Assembly: GCA_000733355.1 (NCBI GenBank)
Contig: JNVV01000004.1
Span: 1,838,785 to 1,902,784, forward strand
DNA length: 64,000 nucleotides
Origin: Falciphora oryzae
Lineage: Eukaryota > Ascomycota > Sordariomycetes > Magnaporthales > Magnaporthaceae
Direction: 5' to 3'
Shown: positions 56,759-64,000 of the stretch, in pieces
Numbering within the stretch: the stretch's first letter is position 1
Layout of the letters: each line of letters begins with the position of its first letter
The notes under the pieces: model-generated
The model's input: the letters and a program-made list of their open reading frames with translations, nothing else
Told to the model about the DNA's origin: nothing
Databases searched by the model: none
Position numbers and translations under genes: made by a program

Positions 56759-57404
56759 AAGCCCAGAGCCTTTCGGCACACACAAAACCCCGAGCCTCTG
56801 GGCACGCACAAAGCCCAGAGCCTTTCGGCACACACAAAACCCCGAGCCTCTGGGCACGCACAAAGCCCAGAGCCTTTCGGCACACACAAAACCCCGAGCC
56901 TCTGGGCACGCACAAAGCCCAGAGCCTTTCGGCACACACAAAACCCCGAGCCTCTGGGCACGCACAAAGCCCAGAGCCTTTCGGCACACACAAAACCCCG
57001 AGCCTCTGGGCACGCACAAAGCCCAGAGCCTTTCGGCACACACAAAACCCCGAGCCTCTGGGCACGCACAAAGCCCAGAGCCTTTCGGCACACACAAAAC
57101 CCCGAGCCTCTGGGCACGCACAAAGCCCAGAGCCTTTCGGCACACACAAAACCCCGAGCCTCTGGGCACGCACAAAGCCCAGAGCCTTTCGGCACACACA
57201 AAACCCCGAGCCTCTGGGCACGCACAAAGCCCAGAGCCTTTCGGCACACACAAAACCCCGAGCCTCTGGGCACGCACAAAGCCCAGAGCCTTTCGGCACA
57301 CACAAAACCCCGAGCCTCTGGGCACGCACAAAGCCCAGAGCCTTTCGGCACACACAAAACCCCGAGCCTCTGGGCACGCACAAAGCCCAGAGCCTTTCGG
57401 CACG
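56759..57404. repeat. 52-bp minisatellite made of two 26-bp half-units
   Basis: A 52-bp unit repeats head to tail about 12.4 times with almost no variation. Each unit is two diverged 26-bp halves: both share the frame CCCnGAGCCT, GGCAC and CACAAA, with about six differences. Because 52 is not divisible by 3 and the unit contains no stop in any reading, all six frames stay open, yielding artificial 52-residue protein repeats. At each unit boundary CTCTGGGC and GCCCAGAG are inverted around a 9-nt spacer, so every junction can fold. No promoter, start or domain supports coding. Confidence 0.95.
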
Positions 57405-57540
57405 CCAATGGCCGTTTTCGAGATCCTCGCGATCACCCCGGCACGCATAAGACTTTGAGCCTCTGGGCACGCATAAGAGCCCCAGAGCCTCCGATACGCC
57501 AATGGCCGTTTTCGAGATCCCCGCGATCACCCCGGCCGAT
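57404..57540. repeat. Degenerate units and a ~40-bp direct repeat at array edge
   Basis: The phrase CGCCAATGGCCGTTTTCGAG, continuing ATC(C)TCGCGATCACCCCGG, occurs at about 57404 and again near 57497. Between the copies lie altered half-units of the array (GAGCCTCTGGGCACGCATAA). This looks like the ancestral, unhomogenised border of the minisatellite. Confidence 0.8.
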
Positions 57541-57593
57541 ACCCGATCACGAGGATATAAGCCGTGCATGCGTATAAAAGAAAAAGTTGCCAG

Positions 57594-57887
57594 TGTTGGA
57601 TCATAATTCCAGCATAATTGCATCATTATGCTGGCGCATGCACTTGAGGGATCTGGAGGCCTGGAGGGCCTGGGAGGCCCTGGCCTACGGGGTCCTACGG
57701 ACCCCGTGACCTGGAGGGCCAAGCTCTACAAGCAATGTATATAAGGGCTTGGTTGCCCTCCCTCTCTGGCAGATAGATCCATTTCTTCTTCGTGCACAAT
57801 AGATTATGATTCCTCTGATATAAGGGATCATTGTTCACCCTGTTTTGGAGATCTCCGAGCCCACAGGAGTACATACTCCTACCAACA
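57594..57887. mobile_element. Candidate solo LTR of a Ty1/copia-type retrotransposon
   Basis: The 294-bp segment begins TGTTGGATCATAATTCC and ends CATACTCCTACCAACA, so its termini are the inverted TGTTGG...CCAACA, typical of fungal copia LTRs. Inside are TATATAAGGG (57738-57747), a CCTCCCTCTCTGG initiator-like stretch and a second ATATAAGG. Two perfect internal inverted repeats are present: 57609-57617 with 57626-57634 (9 bp, 8-nt loop) and 57687-57695 with 57699-57707 (9 bp, 3-nt loop). The 5-bp flanks (GCCAG and GAAAG) do not match as a target-site duplication. No internal retroelement genes are in the window. A non-autonomous element or MITE is an alternative. Confidence 0.55.
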
Positions 57888-57940
57888 GAAAGAGAGAAAA
57901 ATAGCAATAAAAAAAGAAAATTGTTAGTTTTTGCTGCTGC

Positions 57941-58215
57941 TAGCTTTATCGCACATTCACCATCCGCTAAGCTTAAAGCTTGCGCTAGAGCAAAGCCAAG
58001 AATGATCTGGGTTAAAAGGAGGGAAAATTGGAATCGTGGCTTTATGACCTGGTTTATAGGGTATCAAATATTTTACAAGTTGGAATCCGTTTAAGGCGGC
58101 CGTGCTGTGGGCCTGCTCGCCCGTATGTCGTGTAAAAAAAAAGAAAAAAGAGGAGAGAAAAAAAAGAAAAGAACAGGAGAAAAAGAAATAAAAAACTCCT
58201 CCATCCCCTTCTTTC
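57941..58215. repeat. Copy C: 3' flank of the intact coiled-coil gene
   Basis: This is the segment that copies A and B resemble. It runs straight into the stop codon of the coiled-coil gene and carries an A-rich block at 58132-58195. Confidence 0.75.
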
Positions 58216-60013
58216 CTACCGTTGCGCCTCATGGGCCTCCAACAGCTTCGCGACCGTGGCCTTCAAGGCCTCGATCTCGGACGCCTGCTGTTTGATCGTG
58301 GCGTCCTGCTTCTGGATGATCTCGTCGTGCTGCTTCAGCTTCGCGTAATCTCTCTTGATATCCTGCGTCACCTTCTCAATCTGGTTCTGCTGCGCTCTGA
58401 GCTTGCGACTTAAAGGGTCTGATTTCGGCGCCGCGGCAGAGCTTTTACCGTGATTCTCGTCACAGGCCTTCTTGAGCTCCTGAACTTGGTGGTGAAGGTT
58501 GAATGCGCCCCTCTTGATGCCACTGAACTCGTCCTTTACAGACTGGATCTGCTTGGTGGTCGTTTGCGAAGTGGCTTCCTGGCCGTGTGCGTGGAGTGTC
58601 AGGTTCCGGAGGCTGGTTTTGATTTGATCAACGCCCATAGTCTGGAACGTTGCGTCGTACTCCTCGTCAAGCTGTAAAGATTTTCCACCCAGTCAGCAAA
58701 AGAGCTTTGCTGAGTAAGTCCTCGCTGCCGCCACCACTCCTCGGGTTTCAAAGTGAAGGCTTCGAAAAGGCGGCTCGATCCGTCCTTTCCCTGGCAAGGA
58801 AGGAATGGATTTTGCTGGCCTGATGGAAATGCAAAACCAGTCCGCACATCAGACTGGGCCTCAAGGGAAAGAAAGCTGGCCAGGACGAATTTCCACAACA
58901 GCAAGGCTGGGTGTCCCCAAGGTTTGCCAAGGGCCAGCACTGAGTGAAAAAAAAGTTCCTGGCCAGCTCGCTGTCGTCCAAGCTGGAACAGTGGATGTGC
59001 GCCCCCCTGGCAGTGCGTAAACCACGGCGCGTCCAACCCCGATTCGTGTAGACCCGAAGGTCAGAAGCCCGTGCTTCGATGAACCAGGGTGTGTCGGCGC
59101 CGTGGGTGAGGAGTGTTGGGTGTGGCGGGTGCAGTCAGTGGTGTCCGTAGAGCCTTCCCCCCCTTGGCCGCCCCAGAGGAACGACCAAGGAACACGCGGA
59201 CAAAGTACCCGAACGCTCAAAGCGATCTCATGCTACCACGGATCAGAGGTGCCCGCCCAAGCAGCCGAAGCCACGAAAGGGTGAAGCCCTACACCTCATC
59301 TCCTCCCGCTTGTGTGCCTCCTTTGCCAAAGGAGCGAGGAAGACGCTGGCTCTAGACGCATGGTTACCGAGGAATGGTGGGGATGGGGATGGAGCACCCA
59401 TCGCGACCAAGCCAAGGCCAGTTCCCCCGCCAGTGAACATCGAATGCCCGGGCCTGGAAAGTTGTCGTCCGCGGGAACTGTGCACCAAGCTGGGCCAAAC
59501 ACGGAACCATCATAGGTGATGGATCACGACTGACTGCGAAAAGCCTGGGGTGCAGACGGAATGAAATTCTGGCTGGGACTTACCTCGAGCTCCAAGATCT
59601 GGAGCTGGCCGTCGATCTCGATCTCGGCTCTTGCGGGCTGTTTTATATATGTGCGTAATGTTGTGCGCGCTGGTCAGTGTCAAGCTTCGGTCCAGGATAT
59701 GACTAGGTAGGTGGAAAGTGAAGGGTGTTTAACTTACAAGCTCGGGTGCTACGATCTCGTTGGTGCCGGTCAGGAATGAATCCCTGAGCCGCGCCGAGTG
59801 CGCATAATCGTCGTCTTCGGGAATCGCCAGCTCCAGGGAGGCGGCGGGTGGCGGCAGTGGGCGAGACTATCATCAAATGGCAGTCAGATTTAGTCGAGAT
59901 AATGGGTGATGGTGGAGTTGGGCTTGACAGGGAGGACTTACCCGGATTACGAGCCGGGTGTCGCTGCACGAAGCGACACCCGGCTCCTCCGCGGCTGGGG
60001 CATCGGCCGACAT
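58216..60013 (-). CDS. Unrecognised coiled-coil protein, 236 aa
   Basis: Exons 60013-59942, 59866-59738, 59637-59584 and 58671-58216 give 236 aa, all junctions GTAAGT-type and phase 0 except for one long intron (59583-58672, 912 bp) ending CTTTACAG. The N-terminus is MSADAPAAEEPGVASCSDTR, followed by a Pro-rich hinge and IPEDDDYAHSARLRDSFLTG. The C-terminal ~150 residues form heptad-rich coiled coil (QIEKVTQDIKRDYAKLKQHD, EIIQKQDATIKQQASEIEAL). No enzymatic motif, TM segment or signal peptide is visible. The tail of this gene is duplicated on its right-to-left side (55.7-56.3 kb). Exon 1 contains a perfect 15-bp inverted repeat. A TATA-like ATATAAAG lies near 60352. I do not know the family. 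Confidence 0.75.
59951..59986. repeat. Perfect 15-bp inverted repeat within exon 1
   Basis: 59951-59965 and 59972-59986 are exact reverse complements separated by a 6-nt loop (GCACGA). The transcript would form a GC-rich hairpin starting 27 nt after the start codon of the coiled-coil gene. Confidence 0.95.
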
Positions 60014-61041
60014 GGTGATGGTGGCGGCGGTGGTGGCCGTGGTAGTGGTGGTGATGGCGGTGATGGAAGAGCTTCTGTTGTCGATGGAAGTTAGCAACTA
60101 TCTGGCCAGGTAGTGATGCGGAAATGTGATGGAAAAATGTGTAATGGAAAAAAGGAAGTGTGATGGAGATGAAGAAGCCAAAGGGAAGACCATGGTTGTG
60201 GATGCGAGTTGCTAGGGATCTGGTGGTGGGAGCTGGTAATTTGGGTTGGGTTGGGAGTACTTGCGTTGGTTGAAGTTGTTGGTGTCGGAAAAAAAAGAGA
60301 AGAGAGAAGAGAAGAGGTGGCAGAGAGGGAGGGAGGGGGGAGGGAGGGACTTTATATCCGCGGGAAGACAGGAAATCGAGGCAAATCAGTAACGGAATCA
60401 AAAAGAATCAGGAAAAGATTTTTGCTGCCTGGAAGCAAACTCGGGAAGGAACCCACAAAAGAAAGCAGCAGTGGGCTGCAAAGAGATCAGACGGAATCAA
60501 CGACGGGAGGGGTGTATGGGCGTGTAGGGGCGTGTAGGTGTGCGTGGTTGCTTTCGGGGGGTGGTGTTGACGGCTGGCGAGATCTGAGGTTGAACTGAGG
60601 TTGATCTGAGTTGAGAACTGGGTTGAGGAAAGATCACGTCGAACTTGCTCCAGGAAGTGGGGCGGGAGTGCACGACAAGCACTTCAGCCTAGAGCCTGGC
60701 ATCAGATGGTGCGTTGGTGGGCAAGAACACACATGTTAGCAGAATGTGGCCAGGGGGAGCCAAACAATGGCCTTATTAGGCCATTGCCTCTGTGGCAGTC
60801 CGCATTGTCCGGCTGGGGGACAAAGAAGTCGAGGAAACTTTTTGCGCCCATTGCTGGACTTATATATTGACCTGCGGCAGGAAACTTGACTCCTTTTCCC
60901 AAATGTCATCTTAGTGTTAGTCAACGGCCGCGTCGATCTGGGACAGTCCATCAAACTGTCCCCAAGACAGTCAGCAGTAGAACCAGCTTTGCTAGGGCAG
61001 CATACACAACCTTGCAAACGCCCCTGCGTATCACGTTCAAG
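60014..61041. promoter_or_regulatory. Divergent promoter region, coiled-coil gene / 61042 gene
   Basis: About 1 kb. The left part (60014-60075) is a GGTGAT/GGTGGC-type imperfect repeat in the leader of the coiled-coil gene, followed by purine-rich GAGA/GGAGG sequence at 60295-60350 and the TATA-like element. On the right, TTATATATTG at 60869-60878 precedes the 61042 start by ~165 bp. Confidence 0.5.
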
Positions 61042-62352
61042 ATGAGCGGACTGGGCTCCAGCAATGACCAAGGCGTCCCGCCGGTCGTGCCTCCAATGTC
61101 GTCTTGGGGCGTGGACATGCGTGAGGAGGTGAGCAATCCCCAAGCAACCGAAACCGACAATCACTTGATCGGCTACCTGGCCATGGCTGAAATGATTAGC
61201 GAGTCTAGGATGTGTGAATACTGCCAGACGACTCTCTCCAAGTGCCTCATCAACGAGGACATGATCATCCGCCGACCCACCCAGTCCGGGGGCTTTTACG
61301 ACACCAATCGACCCCCCAACGAGCATTGGACGACGAGCACAAGAATCGCTACATTCTTGGGGCCTCACATGGTCGACACCCCGCCGCGGAGCCACCTGCC
61401 GGACGCCTTCGACATCCAAACCAACCAGAACGCCCTGTGGGCCGCCCAGAACCTCGTCCTCTTCCGGCGCAGGTGGCTCGCCGACCCGGCCTGGCGGCAG
61501 CGCAAGCTGCGCGGCTGGCTCTCCCGGCTCTCCCGCCCTTGCACGTTCCGGCCCGCCCCCGTGGAGGGGCTGCCTCCTGCCCACAACGTCTGGGAGCTGA
61601 AGCTCTGGTCCGCCTGCGCGGGCCCGTACGACATGGTCGACCTCTCCCAGGGCCGCGACCTCGGCGAGTGGATGCGCATGACCCGCATGCACCTCCTCGC
61701 GTGCGAGAGCGCGGACCTCCGGGGCCGCTGCCAGTGCAGGGACGTCGACGGCCACATGTTCCAGGACCCCGGCCGCCTCGCGTGGTACCAGGGCTCGGGC
61801 GACAAGGTCGTCAAGGCGTGGCTGGCCCACGAGACCAGGACGCTGCAGGCCTGCATGCACCCCCTCCTGGTCGAGACCATCAACCGCCAGTCCGGGCGGC
61901 GCCGGCTGCTGACGGCGAAGACTGCCGCCAAGCGAGAAGACGCAGCGATGGAAGATGCCTCCATGATGGTCTCGGGGCTTAGCATTTCCGAGCCACCGAG
62001 TTCCGCCGGAGGCACTGTGCAGGCCGACCGGCTTGCGGGTGGCGTGGCGGAGGATTCGGTTGAGAGAGTGCTCGTCCCTGCCACGGAGCGGCTTGCCGTC
62101 AGCCCTATGCCCAGGGCCCGAGTGCCCACCGCGAGTGCTCCCCTGGCGCGCCAGCCTGAAAAGGTGAGCAAGGGCATCGAGTTTGAGCAGTGGCTCCTGG
62201 AGCTCTGGACAGACCCGGGCACACAGGCCCAGCTCGCCCTTCTGAAGCCAAAGGGCTTGGAGGCTCTGCAGGAGCTCGAGGCCAGGTTCGGCGCCAGAGA
62301 GAAGCAGTTGATCGAGGAGTCGCAGGCTTGTATGGAGGAGTCTGACGAGTAG
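61042..62352 (+). CDS. Unrecognised fungal protein, 436 aa
   Basis: Single exon from ATG MSGLGSSNDQGVPPVVPPMS; the frame is open upstream to 60886 but without an earlier ATG. Short Cys-containing motifs occur: RMCEYCQTTLSKC near residue 55 and GRCQCRDVDGHMF near residue 230, which could bind a metal. A Trp/Arg-rich middle reads RRRWLADPAWRQRKLRGWLS and YDMVDLSQGRDLGEWMRMTR. The C-terminal third is Ala/Pro-rich and then helical (FEQWLLELWTDPGTQAQLAL, LEALQELEARFGAREKQLIE). No signal peptide or TM segment. It looks lineage-restricted and I cannot assign a family. Its position beside repeats and a decayed frame fits an accessory region. Confidence 0.75.
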   Translation: MSGLGSSNDQGVPPVVPPMSSWGVDMREEVSNPQATETDNHLIGYLAMAEMISESRMCEYCQTTLSKCLINEDMIIRRPTQSGGFYDTNRPPNEHWTTSTRIATFLGPHMVDTPPRSHLPDAFDIQTNQNALWAAQNLVLFRRRWLADPAWRQRKLRGWLSRLSRPCTFRPAPVEGLPPAHNVWELKLWSACAGPYDMVDLSQGRDLGEWMRMTRMHLLACESADLRGRCQCRDVDGHMFQDPGRLAWYQGSGDKVVKAWLAHETRTLQACMHPLLVETINRQSGRRRLLTAKTAAKREDAAMEDASMMVSGLSISEPPSSAGGTVQADRLAGGVAEDSVERVLVPATERLAVSPMPRARVPTASAPLARQPEKVSKGIEFEQWLLELWTDPGTQAQLALLKPKGLEALQELEARFGAREKQLIEESQACMEESDE

Positions 62353-62589
62353 ATCTGATAGAGTCTAGACTGTCACAAAGGATGTGGTTCTACGGAGGTA
62401 TAAATCGATCTTCTAGGCCAGCTGCGTGCCCTCTACTCCGCAATGTAGATAACTACCGCTACTTCTGCAGAGAGAACTTCTTGGAACTATGTAGCCATTT
62501 CTAATCTAACAAAAACCGTCTGTGACCCTGGCGTCCTGCAGGACCAACAACTTCCATTGCGCGTGTTTGAGGATAACTTCTTGCTGCCC

Positions 62590-62728
62590 GCAAGTGCTGA
62601 TGTGGGCGAGAGAGTCCGGACCTTTGTGTCCGGATTCAGTGACTGCCCAAGGCTTCGGGCAAGTGCTTGTGGGGACAAGAATCCGGAGCTTTCTGGCCGG
62701 ATTGAGTGACTAGACACTTCCGGCAGGC
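62590..62728. repeat. Imperfect ~69-bp tandem duplication
   Basis: CAAGTGCT followed by a GTGGG- word, then TCCGGA, CTTT, CCGGATT and AGTGACT recur with a period near 69 bp (starts 62591 and 62660). Confidence 0.75.
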
Positions 62729-62905
62729 AATCAAGCAAACAGACAAGCAGGCAGATCAGAGCCTCTTCAGGCAGAAAATCAAACAAACAGAAAATCAAGT
62801 AGAGAGATCTGAGTCACCTGGGTAGGCAGATAGAGAAGCAAATAGGAAATAGGGAGGCTGGGAGGTGGGGGCAGGCAGGAAGGCAAACAAAAAAAATAAG
62901 ACCCC
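62728..62905. repeat. Simple AGGCAGA/CAAACA-rich stretch
   Basis: Low-complexity run of short words such as GGCAG, AAACAGA and AATCAA, purine-rich on the plus strand and non-coding in appearance. Confidence 0.6.
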
Positions 62906-63061
62906 TGGTCTAGGGATCTGATTAGGCTGCCGCTGATTATTGGTCCAAAATTGTTCACGGCTAGTGATTGCGCGAGGTGGCGAGGGAATTATTTTTTTCT
63001 CTATTCAAAGAGTCCCATGGGGTGCACACCCCTCCTTCTCTATTTGCAGGGCGTGCTCTGA

Positions 63062-63275
63062 GTGAATAGAGAAAGGGGCGTGCAACAACTGAACAGAGAG
63101 AGGGGCGGACTCAATAGAGAGAGGGACGTGCAACAACTGAACAGAGAAAGGGGTGGACTCAATAAAAAGAGAGAGGGGCGTGCAACAACTGAACAGAGAA
63201 GAGGGGCGCGCAGAGATCAGCGATTAGAGAAGGGGGTGGGCACTGATCAGTGAGTAGAGAGAGGGGTGTGTACCG
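63062..63275. repeat. Irregular minisatellite, ~48-52-bp units
   Basis: The phrase CGTGCAACAACTGAACAGAG begins at 63079, 63127 and 63179 (spacings 48 and 52 bp), alternating with GGGGCGGACTCAATA-type words and GAGAGAGGGG. Degenerate half-units extend to about 63275. An open frame across it encodes a NRERG/QQLNRERGG repeat, but the changing unit length breaks frame. Confidence 0.85.
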
Positions 63276-63458
63276 AAGAGGCTCTTTGAGAGAGGAGCGG
63301 AGCCACCCCCACCAGCCTCGATTTTTCTCCAGCCACAGCCACCATCTTGACAGCCTCCCCACCCGAGATCTGTCTCTATCGTGCGTAGAGCTCTTGCTCT
63401 TCAATGCCAGAAGCCAGTTTGACTACTGATTACATAAGCATTGCTTGAGGAGGAGGCG

Positions 63459-63821
63459 GGGAGCTACACAAGTAAACTCAGCCGGCGCCTCGACAAGTTG
63501 AAGATTTGCAAAGATGCACAGCAACGGGCTCGCGACGCGGTCGAGTTAGTGCAAGGGCAGGCGGTTTAGGACAGCCTTGTGGACCTTCTCGGTTAGAGCC
63601 TCCACGATCACGTCACGATACAAGGTGGCGCCGCCTCAAAATACATCCAGGAGGACGGCAGCAAGGAGCGTGGCAGGGGTGTTATTGATATTATGGGTGA
63701 TGCAGTAGCTGTGTTGGAGCCTCTTGGTGGATCCGCTGTATTTATGGCCAAGTTTCTCGGAGAGGCTCCTCAAAGTCTCGTGAAAACACCGGAATCAGGG
63801 ATCAAGAGTGCCACACGGTAA
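63459..63821 (+). pseudogene. Decayed reading frame with two in-frame TAG codons
   Basis: In one frame, GSYTSKLSRRLDKLKICKDA leads to a TAG at about 63567, then DSLVDLLG and a second TAG near 63594. The frame then stays open for ~74 codons (SLHDHVTIQGGAASKYIQED, GRGVIDIMGDAVAVLEPLGG, SAVFMAKFLGEAPQSLVKTP) to TAA at 63819-63821. The steady protein-like composition across the stops suggests a former helical protein. Both stops are TAG, which a C-to-T change could produce; that is inference. I do not recognise the family. Confidence 0.4.
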
Positions 63822-64000
63822 AATAAGTGATGCTGGGGAACAGAGTTACGACGAGTGAAGCATTCTACATCAAAGCCCCTGGCAGGCAACGTATCATCGT
63901 CGTGAAGGCGAGGCAAATGCTTGGAGGCAGCAGAGACTTACAAGGGAACTGGACGCCGGCATAGAATGCAAAAGAATGACGGAAGGTGTGGTAGGAGCTT

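Larger units (their letters stand above)
62353..64000. other. Repeat-rich right edge
   Basis: No intact gene is supported from the 61042 gene's stop to the window end. It holds the tandem duplication, simple repeats, the irregular minisatellite and the decayed frame listed separately. 63822-64000 shows nothing recognisable. Confidence 0.55.

Noticed and set aside
56759..57404. CRISPR-like array
   Set aside because: Units are contiguous and identical with no unique spacers; no cas-like genes; the genome is eukaryotic.
56104..57722. Six long frames through the N gap and the 52-bp array
   Set aside because: Openness is a property of the stop-free 52-bp unit; gap bases are unknown and no start or domain is present.
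57589..57892. Target-site duplication around the LTR candidate
   Set aside because: Flanking 5-mers GCCAG and GAAAG differ, so a duplication cannot be claimed.
58599..59036. 145-codon frame inside the 912-bp intron
   Set aside because: Joins intron sequence to exon 4 without an acceptor; no motif, and the CTTTACAG acceptor at 58672 is clean. Kept only as part of the long-intron finding.
59703..60401. 232-codon minus-strand frame over the coiled-coil gene's 5' end
   Set aside because: Out of frame with the spliced gene, crosses its first intron, and derives from His/Arg-rich leader repeats.

Overview
The window reads as nuclear DNA of a filamentous ascomycete (Pezizomycotina, most likely a Sordariomycete). 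Genes are GC-rich and mostly split by short GT-AG introns (about 58-122 bp) with CTAAC-like branch sites. A con-6 conidiation gene, a fungal CFEM protein, an Inn1/Fic1-type C2 protein and an Utp15 gene all fit. All exon joins were made by eye from splice consensus and reading-frame continuity, so boundaries are predictions. Protein families are recognised from memory of motifs; no database was searched.

Left part (1-8.4 kb): a truncated secreted M28 aminopeptidase, then two same-strand plant-biomass genes (a tannase/feruloyl esterase and a CBM35-GH26 beta-mannanase), then a fructosamine-kinase-like phosphotransferase. From 8.4 to 15.3 kb are a 3.1 kb gene-poor stretch holding an intron-containing tRNA-Ala(CGC), an uncharacterised two-TM protein and a GPI-type CFEM protein.

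Middle (15.6-55.6 kb): a divergent pair of M20 amidohydrolase and Dal5-like MFS permease that may act as an import-and-hydrolyse module; UTP15 (ribosome biogenesis); two uncharacterised, possibly tubby/LURP-like proteins (22.8 and 54.4 kb); a phenol-hydroxylase-type FAD monooxygenase; the C2 cytokinesis-type protein; an ankyrin protein; con-6; a TMEM234-like membrane protein; an unrecognised four-exon gene; proteasome alpha1; a WKF-domain protein; a KpsF/GutQ-type SIS protein; a Vps62-like protein; and a membrane-anchored Dabb-domain protein.

Right part (55.6-64 kb) has a different texture. It holds a 425-N assembly gap inside a 52-bp minisatellite, a candidate solo LTR, duplicated and decayed 3' ends of a coiled-coil gene, the intact coiled-coil gene itself (perfect 15-bp hairpin in exon 1 and a 912-bp intron), an unrecognised Cys-containing protein, more minisatellite sequence and a decayed reading frame at the edge. 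This is the repeat-rich, accessory-looking end and holds the least explained sequence. No complete new multi-gene system can be demonstrated; the coiled-coil/minisatellite locus is the best candidate for something undescribed.
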